NCBI GenBank assembly: GCA_009859145.1
Contig: VRVR01000051.1
Span: 7,549-71,548 of the forward strand
DNA: 64,000 nt
Direction of reading: 5' to 3'
From: Andalucia godoyi
Lineage: Eukaryota > Discoba > Jakobea > Jakobida > Andaluciidae
The stretch's first letter is position 1, and the number at the start of each line of letters is the position of its first letter. The notes beneath the pieces were generated by a model. It had not been told where the DNA came from. It saw nothing but the letters and a program-made list of their open reading frames with translations, and did not search any database. The position numbers were made by a program, and so were the translations under genes. Below are positions 20,101-29,764 of this stretch, one piece after another.

Positions 20101-22200
20101 CTTGCGGATGGCTGGGGTACGTGGCACTCGCACCGGGGAGATGTGTTTGAAGGTTTCTTTTCCAATCACTTCCCGTATAGATTCGGAATGTTCTGCGATG
20201 CTTCGTCAAACACTCAACGACCGGGGAATGAATTCACCGATCGTCCCTCCGTCCCGTCTGCTGGTGGCATGAAATCTGCTTCCGCCGCAGGGGCCACGAC
20301 GCTCAAAACACTGCTTGCCCAGGCCATGGTAACCTCCTCCAAGGACGTTGTTCCATCCGGTATGGGCGGCGCATCTGCGCGGTCCTTGTCCACAGGCGGA
20401 TCAGACGGCGGTGAATACATTGGTGGATTTTGGAAGGGTCTTCGTGATGGATACGGAGTATACACTTCGCGTGTTACTGGTGAGAGGTATATCGGCATGT
20501 GGAGTCACGGACTTCCTCACGGCAGGGGCGTTTGGCTGACTGCCTCGGGGGAAATTTTGCTCAGCTATTTTGATCAGGCTCGCATTGCTTCTTGTCGACC
20601 AGATGCACTGTCGGAATGCATGGTTGCCCAAAGCAATGCTGGCTGGAACGGAGGTCTGGTTGTGCCTTTGTCCTCTCCTGCGTCTCCGACCCCGACTTCC
20701 CCGACCCCGACCCCGGCGTCTCCCACATCGCCCGTTTCTTCTGGCATGCAAGGCATCTCCTCCCCTTTGCTGCCAGGCGACTTGACACTGTTGACTACGG
20801 TGCAGGCGTCGTTCCCTCCAGCTTCCTCTCTGAGTCTCCTGCGGTCCATGCCGGATGGCGAGGTTTGCTTGATGGTTTTTTCTGCATCTCCATTTGTGTT
20901 GTCGGGAAGATTTTCCCAGAAGGGATCCATATTGGATCCTGTGAAGAAGCGTGGCGAAGTCGTTGTTGGTGACGGATCTTCCGTTTTTCGTTTGTTTGGA
21001 GAATCGGAGGACTTCTCGTTGAACTCAACTGTTCAGAAGATTGTTCACGGTTTGTTGACTCCTTCGCACGATTTGTTAGAGCGATTCTCATACTTCTCGT
21101 CTGCTGTTTCACATTTCAAGAGATCCGAGCCGCATTCCACGCTCGCCGCAGAATGCAAGTCTGCCCTGAAGAGGATTGACGACAGTGGATCTGTAATGAA
21201 TTGCAGCTGCCGCCTCTGCGGTGAATCGATTGATATTGAACGAGATGCACAGGGCGACAGCCAGCAGTACCTGACGTTGATGAAACGGGGAACATTACTG
21301 CACATTCGATGCTTGTTTGCAGTTCTCAAAAGCCTGTCGAACTCGAAGTCGCACGTTCATGTCGACGACTTCCTTGCCGCAGTCCGACAAATGTCCGTTT
21401 GTGGTCCGGAGAGTCGAATGCCTGACGAAGCCATCTATGAGTTCTGGATCCAAGCGATGTCAGATCCGCTCATTTGGGCTTGTCGCTTTGCAGAAACATG
21501 TGCTCGCGAGTATCGTTTGAAACTGCACGACCTGTCTCCGTCCCCTGTTGCCCTGCGGTTGGCCGTACTGGATCCCATCCAAGTCGAGAACATGTACGAG
21601 CAGTTCTGCGGCAAGGAGCGAATGGACTATTCTCGCTACGGTCAATTCTGTTTTGCACAGGCTCTTGCATCGCAGTATGCACGATTCGAGTGGTGCGGAC
21701 GCGAGGCCTTCTTGCTCTACGAGCGCCGGTATGCGCACCAAGATGCCCTTTGCAATGCAGCAATCAAGCGTCTTACGACTTCGCTGCCGACAGATTTCGG
21801 TGTACGCAAGGAATTCTCTCTCCAAACCAGCCCGGACGTGGTTCCTTATCTGGCGGCAATCCGGTTCTTCTCCAATTTGTTCTTCACAAATCTGTCGCCT
21901 TTTGATTTGCTGGATGTGTTGGTGATTGGGAAATACTGGATCAACGCCTGTTGGTTGATACATTTTGAGAACAGTGGCGAGGCCGTCAAAGCTGCGGGCG
22001 GTGACGAGACCCGGCCACTCTACTGGTACTGCCTGGTGCGAGCGCAGATTCCGAACCTGTATTCCAAGATGATGTACTTGTCGCAGTTCTATGCGGCGCG
22101 CCAACTTTCAAACGTTTTGCCTCCTGAGCGTACCGGAGTGTATGATATGGTACTTGCCGATATGGAAGGATGCTGCCAGTTCCTTCTTCAGCAAGAGTAG
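17101..22200 (+). CDS. Alsin (ALS2)-like Rab GEF: RCC1, DH-like, MORN, VPS9
   Basis: 1699 residues, intronless. Domain order matches alsin. RCC1-type repeats run from about residue 413 to 720 (GGHSHTLVLTDQGELWGWG and WGGSWG blades). A DH-like helical region spans about 850-990 (starting near LIRRFVSDERLYNSRLRRL). Two MORN motifs lie at about 1103-1145 (GGEYIGGFWKGLRDGYGVY). The C-terminal VPS9-type region is at about 1570-1690, with DETRPLYWYCLVRAQIPNL. VPS9 domains exchange nucleotide on Rab5-type GTPases in early endosomes. The N-terminal 400 residues are poorly conserved, with a Ser tract. Low-complexity loops interrupt the RCC1 region (about 700-800). The start sits right after a purine leader. 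Confidence 0.82.
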   Translation: MVVDPSRDPMRLIRNKRLQLVSSLESNTLVEFTEHPSLVTRFAVQITAAPPSPLMYIERIAQILKEEFSSKLVDSYIHLSSNELFSVTVFPELYLSRSDAYRLTQYVQLRLLIDEPSTPWVEIVSASLFSEDAQIPVYLSSVFGSRLTLSAVSPFMVSQLTVQMTSVSSSSSSSSSSLSTSAVGSNVSDNAARSELFPNSLPLSSVLSVNSQEYSSSHGEGTGGDAIVAQFPGNSPVHLVKTPSFCAVDLSSASAASTNCPREILLSEHPIDHMMVFARTCLYLSDSDVDILRKESRVCQLAATLDSKAVTLWNRSETLPKETTSIVAVGSSSQESPYSLTTFTGSVFLERMSRELNTLAALQGTNGNNSTTAHADSNEGAARRSSAASAENMGADEFVHLDKLKTPNLSIVEIHAGSDFLVMRDIVGAVYTVGSPASGRLGRPVSAPNPSADVLSRVLAVANPVIQVVGGHSHTLVLTDQGELWGWGANYQGQLATAVVKEHQQGSARIMLPELPFAAVPQRIQLPAFPVHAIAAGESFCAAIAGPRREVFAWGGSWGHQPRMIPKLEKVRWVSCGGSTDSPFVVACQDLHPRGDLLHVYGPPFGCVGPNAQALKIDLESSGSVFLSASCGVSRGIAFFVVHTADGLIFVIKAKSLKEGGDPFEVIEVPFFEAAQIRVSHLSCCNTFAAAVSDDGDVYVWGDFLGSPSPSPSITPRHSMPNMHAQSEADMSHTTANFGLGSHNHGSSSSSSSVSTPQSAGANAKAPTSHAQGQHTPNSAPVRSPSYHTSFGTSTTSTHTDQCDISLFEPAPVKFSSFEGKHVRKAYVIDSSEFGRSMIALCERNPSSRSKLIRRFVSDERLYNSRLRRLCDQVWASTGKYLSNIVPNHTLLLLSLQEWCHQFYLFPRFSSVFSRFSRKIAVAHRDFVLARNDLKSFIASHSAIHRMAFYEHFFYQLLKVTPVDHPDRHACKEVLDFVSSYCKFLYSSMDRYSGRHNDVGLADGWGTWHSHRGDVFEGFFSNHFPYRFGMFCDASSNTQRPGNEFTDRPSVPSAGGMKSASAAGATTLKTLLAQAMVTSSKDVVPSGMGGASARSLSTGGSDGGEYIGGFWKGLRDGYGVYTSRVTGERYIGMWSHGLPHGRGVWLTASGEILLSYFDQARIASCRPDALSECMVAQSNAGWNGGLVVPLSSPASPTPTSPTPTPASPTSPVSSGMQGISSPLLPGDLTLLTTVQASFPPASSLSLLRSMPDGEVCLMVFSASPFVLSGRFSQKGSILDPVKKRGEVVVGDGSSVFRLFGESEDFSLNSTVQKIVHGLLTPSHDLLERFSYFSSAVSHFKRSEPHSTLAAECKSALKRIDDSGSVMNCSCRLCGESIDIERDAQGDSQQYLTLMKRGTLLHIRCLFAVLKSLSNSKSHVHVDDFLAAVRQMSVCGPESRMPDEAIYEFWIQAMSDPLIWACRFAETCAREYRLKLHDLSPSPVALRLAVLDPIQVENMYEQFCGKERMDYSRYGQFCFAQALASQYARFEWCGREAFLLYERRYAHQDALCNAAIKRLTTSLPTDFGVRKEFSLQTSPDVVPYLAAIRFFSNLFFTNLSPFDLLDVLVIGKYWINACWLIHFENSGEAVKAAGGDETRPLYWYCLVRAQIPNLYSKMMYLSQFYAARQLSNVLPPERTGVYDMVLADMEGCCQFLLQQE

Positions 22201-22500
22201 TTTGTTTGTTTGTTTGCTTGTGATATTGTTGCACGTCCTCCATCCCCTGAACTTTGTCTTTTGCCTCTTTTCGTGTTTTTTTGTTTTGTTTTGCTTTGCT
22301 TGTTTTTTTGTGTTTCACAACATTTTTACCTGTACAAAGAAAGAAAAAGAAGAAAAACCGAAAGTACATTCTGCATGTTTTCTCTCATCTTCCCAGCAAA
22401 CGTGTTTTTTTTTTTTCTTCTTCTTCTTGTCCCCTTCTACTTCCTCCTCAAAAGCCACCCCTCCGACTGCCTCCCCAGCGGAGGAATTCGTAGCTCATTC
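22201..22500. other. Convergent 3' region, no gene seen
   Basis: T-rich spacer with TTTG repeats after the alsin-like stop, leading to the stop codon of the minus-strand transporter gene. Confidence 0.4.
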
Positions 22501-24624
22501 TCAATACCAACCGAGTATTTTCCACCAGATGAGACCAACTCCGAGCCAAACAACACAGTGCACAATCGACACAAGAAAACCGACAGCGAACCACCGAGAG
22601 GTCGAGGTGGCTTTGAAGCCAAAGTATATGATGATCGGACCACTCGAGAACGTGGTCAAACACGCACAGAGGCAGCTCATATGCGCAAGCAGTGCTGTCA
22701 GCAAGAACGGAGGAACGGCCAGCATTCGTCCGACATTCATGAACAGCGGAACAAAGCACGTAATGTGAGCAGTAATCATACTGAACGAGTACATACTGTA
22801 AAAATAAATAACAGAAAGAAGAACGCACGTCAAGACTTTGGAGGCGAGCTCCAAATCTCGGACGAAATAGAACACTTGCTCAGCGACCCACGGAAGGAAT
22901 CCTAGTTCGGAAAGACCTTCGGCAAGCGACAGGATTCCGCCCAGCCAAATCAGACAATCGAACGCGCTGCTTTGTCGAATGATGTCATCCCAAGTCAGGA
23001 CGCCGAAAAATACCAGAGATGCCACTGCAGCCAGTGCCGCCACGGCGGTATCCACCGAGTACACCTGACCAGACACCGCCCAGACGAGGACAAGAATCAA
23101 AAACACCATCGCCAGCAATTTTTCCTTTCGGCTCAGAGCTCCCAGCTGAGACAGCATTTGCTCAGCATGATTGCGAGCATCGGAAGAACTGAGATACGAA
23201 TCGGAGATGCGCTTTCGAAATTGTCCAAATGCATTATGCGTCATCGCGGCGCGCTGGTAAACGGCAGAAGCTGAGGTCCGTGGACTTGCTGGTGCTGCTG
23301 CCGAGGAGCCTTTCAGCTTGCCCGGTGCTGGAAGAAACGCGACGAGCGCATACAAAAAGATGGGGACAATGAAAAACGAGACAAGCGCGGGAAGGACGGA
23401 CGACTCCAGCCATTCGATCCACCCAAAGTCGATCTGCAGCTCTGTCTTTGCGGCTTTTGACACCAGCACATTCGGCGCGCTTCCGGTCAGGACGTATGCA
23501 GCACTGATCAGATTGCAGTGCGCGCCGCACAGGATGAGAAACGCTCGAGACCGCCACTGCTGCTCTGTCTTTGGCTCCACAGACTGAACACCCGGCGCCT
23601 CTCCATGCCCAGGCTCATGCCCATGTCCGTATGCATGCCCAGGCGGTTGCTTGATACCGCCTTCGCTGGTGTGTGTCCGTTGCATCTCGATGTCATTGAC
23701 GGACTGTAGCATTGTGTTGCACAGACTGAACACAATCGGAGCCAATATTCCTCCTCCTCGAGCGGTGTTTGACGGGACGATCAGGGCCAGGAAGGCCTCT
23801 GCGACGGCAAACGAGAGCCCAAGCCCCAACAACGACTTTCCCAGCTTGACCATGACCGTCAAGGCGATTCGTCTTCCGAGGCCGGTCTTTTCCACCGCTG
23901 TCGACAGCAAAAACGCCGCCACAACAAGCCAAACCGTCGAGTCTCCGAATCCCGCAAAGATCTGTTGTGAGTTCAGCGTGTGTGTGAACCCGGCAATGCA
24001 CAACGACACGACTGTCACTTGACCCATAGGATACGGATGCAACAGAAAGCCCAAAATCGTAGACACGAAAATCCCAAAGCAGAACCAAGCGGCAAGCGAC
24101 AAACTCGGCGGTCGCGGAACCAGCAGAATCAGAACCGCAAACACATAGCACAGCACGAGCTTTGTAAATGGCGTGCAAAGCACCGACTTCCATAACGGAC
24201 GTCTTGCAGCTGCCGTCCTCACTCCCGCTGCTGCCATAGATATAGTCGATGGCGGTGTCATGAACAACGTATTGGAAGCGGGAGGCGCCGAATATAGAGT
24301 CGAAGGTGATGACACTGTTCCTGCACCCGTCATCGCACTCAACAGAGACGCACCACCGCTACTACTCCCATCATCATCATCATCATCATCAACATTAGTC
24401 AACTTGCTCTCATCAACTCGGTCATGATCGACGTCACCGTCATCGCGACTCGCAAGCATCGGCGTATGCTCTTCAAACTCTTGGTCATCCATCTCGCAGA
24501 TTCTTCTTCTTTTGTTCGTCCCTCTGCGGGTCCTTTCGAGGATGCAGTCGTCGAATGAGAGAACTCCGCAAGTTTCTTCTGCAGAGTGCGGACGATTAGA
24601 GCATCGTTCGTTCGACGGGGCCAT
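22501..24624 (-). CDS. DASS/SLC13-family anion transporter (dicarboxylate translocator-like)
   Basis: 707 residues from the first ATG (24624); an alternative start is the ATG at 24492. The first ~165 residues are acidic, Ser-rich and disordered (an Asp tract encoded by GAT/CAT repeats). About 11-12 membrane segments follow. Family landmarks are GFGDSTVWLVVAAFLL, the signature helix hairpin around EAFLALIVPSNTARGGG (equivalent to the SNT-type substrate/sodium motif), and a second half with FLILCGAHCNL and SMITAHITCFVPLF. The sequence resembles plastidial 2-oxoglutarate/malate translocators and CitT-type carriers most. Substrate specificity (di- or tricarboxylates) is inferred from the family. 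The gene is divergent from the GH16 gene. Confidence 0.88.
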   Translation of the reverse strand: MAPSNERCSNRPHSAEETCGVLSFDDCILERTRRGTNKRRRICEMDDQEFEEHTPMLASRDDGDVDHDRVDESKLTNVDDDDDDDGSSSGGASLLSAMTGAGTVSSPSTLYSAPPASNTLFMTPPSTISMAAAGVRTAAARRPLWKSVLCTPFTKLVLCYVFAVLILLVPRPPSLSLAAWFCFGIFVSTILGFLLHPYPMGQVTVVSLCIAGFTHTLNSQQIFAGFGDSTVWLVVAAFLLSTAVEKTGLGRRIALTVMVKLGKSLLGLGLSFAVAEAFLALIVPSNTARGGGILAPIVFSLCNTMLQSVNDIEMQRTHTSEGGIKQPPGHAYGHGHEPGHGEAPGVQSVEPKTEQQWRSRAFLILCGAHCNLISAAYVLTGSAPNVLVSKAAKTELQIDFGWIEWLESSVLPALVSFFIVPIFLYALVAFLPAPGKLKGSSAAAPASPRTSASAVYQRAAMTHNAFGQFRKRISDSYLSSSDARNHAEQMLSQLGALSRKEKLLAMVFLILVLVWAVSGQVYSVDTAVAALAAVASLVFFGVLTWDDIIRQSSAFDCLIWLGGILSLAEGLSELGFLPWVAEQVFYFVRDLELASKVLTCVLLSVIYFYSMYSFSMITAHITCFVPLFMNVGRMLAVPPFLLTALLAHMSCLCACLTTFSSGPIIIYFGFKATSTSRWFAVGFLVSIVHCVVWLGVGLIWWKILGWY

Positions 24625-24835
24625 CGGGGATTTTGTGCCAAAACGGGGAAAATTCCCGGCTTTGTCTGTTGGTTCCTTAGTTATTTACTATGTTTTTGGT
24701 TCTTCGTTCGACGCGTTAAGCATCGTCTGTGCATCTGATCTTCTTTTCGTTTATGTACGCTGGACTCTGGAGTGCAGAGCGCGGACAAGTTCGAGGAAAA
24801 AGGAAAAGGTAAAAGGTAAAAGAAAAGGCAAGAGG

Positions 24836-25885
24836 ATGTGGCGGGCTGTTGGAGTGCTCGTTGTCGCTGCATTGGTTCTAGCATCGTCGACCGCGCCAAC
24901 GTACTTGTTCTACGACGAGTTTGACAGGCTTGATTTGCGCGTTTGGAAGCCAAAGGTGACGATGGACGGCGGAGGAAACGGCGAGTTTGAGGTTTACTTG
25001 AACAATCGGACGAATGCGTATGTGAGGAATTCGGTGTTGTACATTAGACCAACTTTGCTGTCGGACGCTCTTGGCGAAGGCAACATCGAGGCTGGATTCA
25101 CGATGGATCTATGGGGTGAAGATGTGAACGTAGGCTGCACGTCGAACTGGAACGGCGGGTGCGTCAAGTCTTCGCAGTCTGCGGGTCTTATTCTTCCTCC
25201 TATTCAATCTGCCTCGCTGCGGACAATTGACTCGATGAGTTTCCGGTACGGGACAATGGAAACCCGAGCAAAGCTGCCAAGGGGCCAGTGGCTGTGGCCT
25301 GCAATTTGGCTCTTGCCGAAGTGGGGTCAGTATGGAGGATGGCCCGCATCTGGAGAAATCGACATTATGGAAGCCCGCGGAAACCTCGGGGTCAAGGAGT
25401 TTGGATCGACTCTGCACTGGGGACCGATGGGCGGACAGGATCCATGGTGGAAGACACATCAGGACTTCCAGTTGCCCAACGGCGGGTCTCTTGCAGACGA
25501 CTTCTACGTCTACGGGCTCTCCTGGAACTCGACTGGCATTGAAACGTACATCTACGGAGACAATCTTGCAAAGCACACAGTCCTCGACGTCTCATTTGCA
25601 GACATTCAGTCGTTTTGGGATCTCGGAGGATGGGAGTCGACGTATAGCAATCCGTGGGCTGGGAATGAGCCTTGGGCACCGTTCGACCAAGAATTCTACA
25701 TTATTTTAAACGTTGCAGTTGGAGGCACTGGCGGATACTGGAGCGATGGATACGACAACAAGCCATGGAACAACAGCGATCCACTGGCGATGAACGCCTT
25801 CTGGAAGGCTCGAAACGAATGGTATTTGACTTGGAATGGTGAAGACGCTGCACTTCAGATTGACTGGATCAAAGTCTGGCAGTGA
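24836..25885 (+). CDS. Secreted GH16 endo-beta-1,3-glucanase (laminarinase-like)
   Basis: 349 residues from the ATG at 24836, placed after a purine-rich leader. It begins with a signal peptide (MWRAVGVLVVAALVLASST). The GH16 jelly-roll follows, with YDEFDRLDLRVWKP, WPAIWLLPKWGQYGGWPASG and the catalytic motif E174-I-D176-I-M-E179 intact. Downstream family features are FHWGPMG-like (STLHWGPMGG), SWNSTGIETYIYGD and the terminal IDWIKVWQ strand. The sequence resembles the laminarinase/GNBP branch with catalytic residues retained, so it is probably active on beta-1,3-glucans such as algal or fungal storage or wall polymers. Location is extracellular or lysosomal. Confidence 0.93.
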   Translation: MWRAVGVLVVAALVLASSTAPTYLFYDEFDRLDLRVWKPKVTMDGGGNGEFEVYLNNRTNAYVRNSVLYIRPTLLSDALGEGNIEAGFTMDLWGEDVNVGCTSNWNGGCVKSSQSAGLILPPIQSASLRTIDSMSFRYGTMETRAKLPRGQWLWPAIWLLPKWGQYGGWPASGEIDIMEARGNLGVKEFGSTLHWGPMGGQDPWWKTHQDFQLPNGGSLADDFYVYGLSWNSTGIETYIYGDNLAKHTVLDVSFADIQSFWDLGGWESTYSNPWAGNEPWAPFDQEFYIILNVAVGGTGGYWSDGYDNKPWNNSDPLAMNAFWKARNEWYLTWNGEDAALQIDWIKVWQ

Positions 25886-25998
25886 GGTTAGGATCGACCA
25901 AAAAAGAAGAAGGAAAGGGGGGGAATCACGAAAGAAAAATAGCAAGCATTTTCGTCTCCTATCCCAAATTATTATTTATTAAATTAAAAAAACAAGTC

Positions 25999-26811
25999 TC
26001 AGAACATCGGCGTACCCGAGATGCTCAGCGGAGCGCTTCCTTTGATGAATTCCGCCATGAAACAAGCAAGATCGGAACTGCACCGCGCCACAAATCCTTC
26101 CTCTCGCGCCAATTCGACTCTTACGAGAATATCGCGTACAGTCTCGCGATCTGCTGCTCCAGCGTCTGCAATCTTGGACAGAAGCGCATGTTCATACTCT
26201 GCTGTGAACTCCGGATGTCCTTGCACGGAAAACGCCCAGTTTCCGTACATTAAACATGCAAATTCGCAGTGCGCCGACCACGCAAGAACCCGCACACCGT
26301 CGCGATGGCAACCATTGCTCGGAGGCAGCTCCACCACTTGATCCTGGTGAACTGCAAACAAGTCCAGTGCGCTTCGCGATTGGATCTGCGAAGAACACTG
26401 CGACAGCGGGTTTTGCGGCGTGGTGGTGTAGGACGATGGGCCCATTCCCCAGCCCTTTCGAGACTTCTCCACGCGTCCCCCAAGCGCGGCCGCGAGAATT
26501 TGGTGTCCAAAGCATATTCCGACGATCTTCTTCCGCTGCGCAGCGCACTTTTGGATAAACGACTCGAGAACGCACATGAACGGCAGCCGGTCGTACACAC
26601 CGTGCGGCGAGCCCGTGATCGCGTATGCATCGCATTCATCAATCGTAGTCGGGAACTCGCCTCGGGTCTCGCATTCATACACACGGAACGAAAATCCGGG
26701 ATCCGCATTCGAAAGCATCACTCGAGTCATCTCGGCATACGTGCCGAACGTCGACGCCAGATCGCTTGTCGGTGACCCGCATGCGAGAATCCCTATGTGC
26801 ATCGTAATCAT
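25999..26811 (-). CDS. Class I glutamine amidotransferase (GMP-synthase-like domain protein)
   Basis: 270 residues from the ATG at 26811 (a second ATG is at 26802). The open frame continues to 27030 only through an Arg/Glu string encoded by a (GA)n microsatellite, which is rejected as protein. The nucleophile elbow is GICFGHQ and the His-Glu pair lies in QGHPEF, so the catalytic triad looks complete. The order (ILACGSP at the start, YAITGSPHGVYD, then LFAVHQDQV) is that of the GATase1 group that includes stand-alone GMP-synthase-like and gamma-glutamyl-peptidase-like enzymes. No synthetase domain is attached. Likely a cytosolic gamma-glutamyl hydrolase; the substrate is unknown. Confidence 0.85.
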   Translation of the reverse strand: MITMHIGILACGSPTSDLASTFGTYAEMTRVMLSNADPGFSFRVYECETRGEFPTTIDECDAYAITGSPHGVYDRLPFMCVLESFIQKCAAQRKKIVGICFGHQILAAALGGRVEKSRKGWGMGPSSYTTTPQNPLSQCSSQIQSRSALDLFAVHQDQVVELPPSNGCHRDGVRVLAWSAHCEFACLMYGNWAFSVQGHPEFTAEYEHALLSKIADAGAADRETVRDILVRVELAREEGFVARCSSDLACFMAEFIKGSAPLSISGTPMF

Positions 26812-26852
26812 ACCAGCAGCAACTAGCCGAGTCGCAGAAACTCCAGTAGCCA

Positions 26853-26857
<5 letters not shown>

Positions 26858-26937
<80 letters not shown>
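26858..26937. repeat. (CT)n microsatellite, 80 bp
   Basis: Perfect dinucleotide tract in the leader of the amidotransferase gene (GA on the sense strand), beginning 46 bases upstream of its start codon. It creates an artefactual Arg-Glu extension in the open frame. Confidence 0.97.
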
Positions 26938-26939
<2 letters not shown>

Positions 26940-27194
26940 AAACAAAACCAAATGAACATGAAACATGAAACACCCAAGCTCTTATCGCAATAGCCAACAC
27001 AAATAAGAAAAGCACCTCATACGGACTCATATGAGGTCACTTGAGCATTCTTGCGTTATCATCGTTTGTCTTCATTTGTTTCATTATATGAACTTAATGT
27101 TTTATTATTTATTGTATATTTGATGCTGATGTTTCGAGACAGAGACAGTGGGAGGGAGAGAGACAAGTAGGAAAGAGTGGATACGATTGGAGAA

Positions 27195-29643
27195 ATGTCG
27201 AATGCTGCGTCGTCTGTAATCCAGCTGGACAACAGCAAAGCTGGGATGCAGTCTGTTGACAAGGCGACGGTCGAACGAATCATTTATGAAAACTCCAAGC
27301 ATTCGCTGTTTTATCAGCAGCAACAGAAGAGACATGCGCGGACGCAGGATCGGATTCGCCTTTTGCGAGAGAAGAAGGCGAAGCTGGGTGATTTATCTCG
27401 AGACTCTCGACTGATGCACAGTGTTGATCAGATGTTTTCGGCCGCGACGGCAAGGAGAAATGCAATGCTGGACAGGAATGATCTGGAAAGAGGGCTGGTC
27501 GCAGTCGGAACTCCGATATTTGTACATATTGACATGGATATGTTCTATGCTGCAGTGGAAATCCGCGATCAGCCGCACTTGGCGGACGTGCCGATGGGTG
27601 TTGGAGGCGAAGGCATGCTGTGCACGTCAAACTATAAGGCGCGCGAGTTTGGGGTGCGGGCGGCCATGCCTGGGTTTATTGCGCGGAAGCTGTGTCCGCA
27701 GCTTGTGATTGTGCGGCCCAACTTTGACAAGTACACTGCGGTTTGCCACAAGATAAGAACGGTGCTTGCGACGGAGTTCTTGAACTCCAGGGCTGACATG
27801 GAGTGCATCAGTCTGGATGAAGCATCTCTTGACTGGACGCAGTGGGTTGTATCGCAGAAGGAGGCGGTTACGGAAGACGGGACGATGATTTTGTGGGGAA
27901 AAGTAGGGGAACTCGTCGCGAAGATGAGAAGAAGAATCGTGGAAACGGTGCAGGTCACGTGCTCCGTGGGAGTGGGTCCTTCAAAGACGCTGGCAAAAAT
28001 ATGTTCAGAGAAGCGAAAGCCCGATGACCAGTTTCTCTTGTTTCCCCATTCTTCGACGGTGGACGAGTTTCTGTTGCCCATGGAGGTTCGAAAGATCCGG
28101 GGAGTCGGAAAGGTGACGGCACAGATTCTGACGGATGCTTTCGGCGTTCACAAGCTGTCTGATCTGTATGAACAACGGTACTATCTCAAGGCACTGCTGT
28201 CCGATTTGCAGTTTGAGTTTTTGCTCAGCTCGTATCATGGCTGCATCGAAGATCCTGCTTCGTTTGAATCACCAAAGAAGGAGCGAACACTGGACTCGTT
28301 TTTCCGGAGACAGCCCGGTTCACGGAAGACCGCTTCTGTTCTCGACAGCGGCACTGCCGACTCTGCTGAGGATGCGGATTGCAATGACCGTAATCACCAT
28401 GCAACAGATGAGCGTGGTAGCGGTGGCGGCGACGACGACAACGACAACGACGACGACGACGAGAGATGATGATGATGATGATGATGATGATGACGCCGAT
28501 GATGTTGGGGGCGATGCGAAGAAGCCTGGTGAGAATGGTGTGCGTGGAGTTGGGGATGACGGAGAGCTGGAAGTCTACGTCGAAGGCAGAAAAAGCATCT
28601 CCGTCGAACGGACATTTGCGCATACCAACCGGGTGGATGTCATGATGGATACATGCAAGCACCTGTGTCTCAGCCTCGTCAGGGATATCGACCACATTTG
28701 CTCCAAGATCGGGCAGAACCAGGAAATGGTAGGCCGAACCATCACATTGAAGATTAAGACGGATCACTTTGACTCGCTTCAGCGGTCAAAGAGTCTTCCG
28801 TATGCCGTCAGAGACTTTGATTCGCTGTATCACGTTGCTACAGACCTGTTGAAAACTGAGCTGCAGGCACATCACCAGAAACTTTCTCTGCGCCTGATGG
28901 GAGTCCGTCTTTCCAATCTTGAAATTCGCCGGGTGTCCAAGAAACGGGCTGTCTCGTCAGCATCGTCCTCCCGACATACCGTTGCTGACCCAGACGTGGG
29001 TGTGGCAGAATCGGCAAGCGATCCCCAAACTGACTTTGATCGAATAGGTGTTTCCGACGCCAACCCTGGGCCGCACGACAAGCCTTTCGCCAGAGAAGCG
29101 AATTCTTCCGGCATTGCGTTGGACACGAATATCGATGACGACGAGAGCATGTGTGATCATGAGCTGGAGACGTCGTTTGACGACACTGCGCTGGATTCGC
29201 TGCTTGCGGATACTGTGCACGCAGAGAATTCATCAGCGGCGTCTCGACTGACCTCAGTTGTTCTGGATGAAAGCAAGATGAAGTTGGCTACAACAGCCAC
29301 GTCGACGACGGCCGCAACTCCAACGACGTTGACGACGACGACGTTCCCAAAGACAGCAGACTTGGTGTTCATTTGCTGTCCAGTATGTGGTAAGCGTGAC
29401 AAATCCTTCGTCGATAATGATGCGCTGAATCGCCACATTGACTATTGTTTGAATCGTGAAGCCGTTGCATCCGCGACGTCACTGGCCGAGGACAGCTCTT
29501 GCCAACACGCGCCTCACCAAACCGTCGCCTCTTCTTCCAAGTCTACTAGCCCCGTGCAGAAGAAGAAGCAGAAACAGAAGCAGTCGGATGCAGGGTCTTC
29601 AGAGAAAGTGGATATTTTGTCGTTCTTTGCAAGGAAGATGTAG
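27195..29643 (+). CDS. POLK: DNA polymerase kappa (Y-family), frame interrupted in a GAC/GAT repeat
   Basis: The first ATG in the conserved context is 27195 (the frame opens at a GTG at 27177). The N-clasp is present (NSKAGMQSVDKATVERII). The palm motifs are FVHIDMDMFYAAVE and CISLDEASLDW, with fingers YKAREFGVRAAMPGFIA and thumb IRGVGKVTAQIL. Frame 1 stops at 28469, after a GAC tract. The little-finger domain (ISVERTFAHTN, LRLMGVRLSNLE) and the tail continue in the +1 frame to 29643. The tail has one UBZ-type zinc finger (CPVCGKRD...HIDYC) and ends in a PIP box (DILSFFARKM). A further PIP-like segment, TLDSFF, lies just before the repeat. The frame change is a repeat slip in the genome or assembly, or a recoding event. 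Translesion polymerase, nuclear. Confidence 0.9.
28431..28492. repeat. (GAC)n/(GAT)n tract where the Pol kappa frame changes
   Basis: Trinucleotide tract of GAC/AAC units followed by GAGA and GAT units. Frame 1 reads Asp then stops at 28467-28469. The next frame reads Thr then Asp and continues into the little finger. Confidence 0.9.
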
Positions 29644-29764
29644 TCGCAGCCGCGAAATGTTTTTGTTTTTGTTTGCATACACACGGCCTGTCAGTCTCAG
29701 CGATGCTCTCTATTTATTAAACTGTTGCTACGCTGTTTCTTTTCGCGGCGTCTACTACAGATTG

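Noticed and set aside
26812-27030. N-terminal Arg-Glu repeat extension of the amidotransferase
   Set aside because: It is translation of a (GA)n microsatellite. The conserved domain starts at the ATG at 26811.
28417-28465. Possible 49-nt intron (GTAGCG...GAGAG) that would repair the Pol kappa frame
   Set aside because: The length fits the frame, but the body is a GAC repeat with no branch site or pyrimidine tract, unlike the other predicted introns here.
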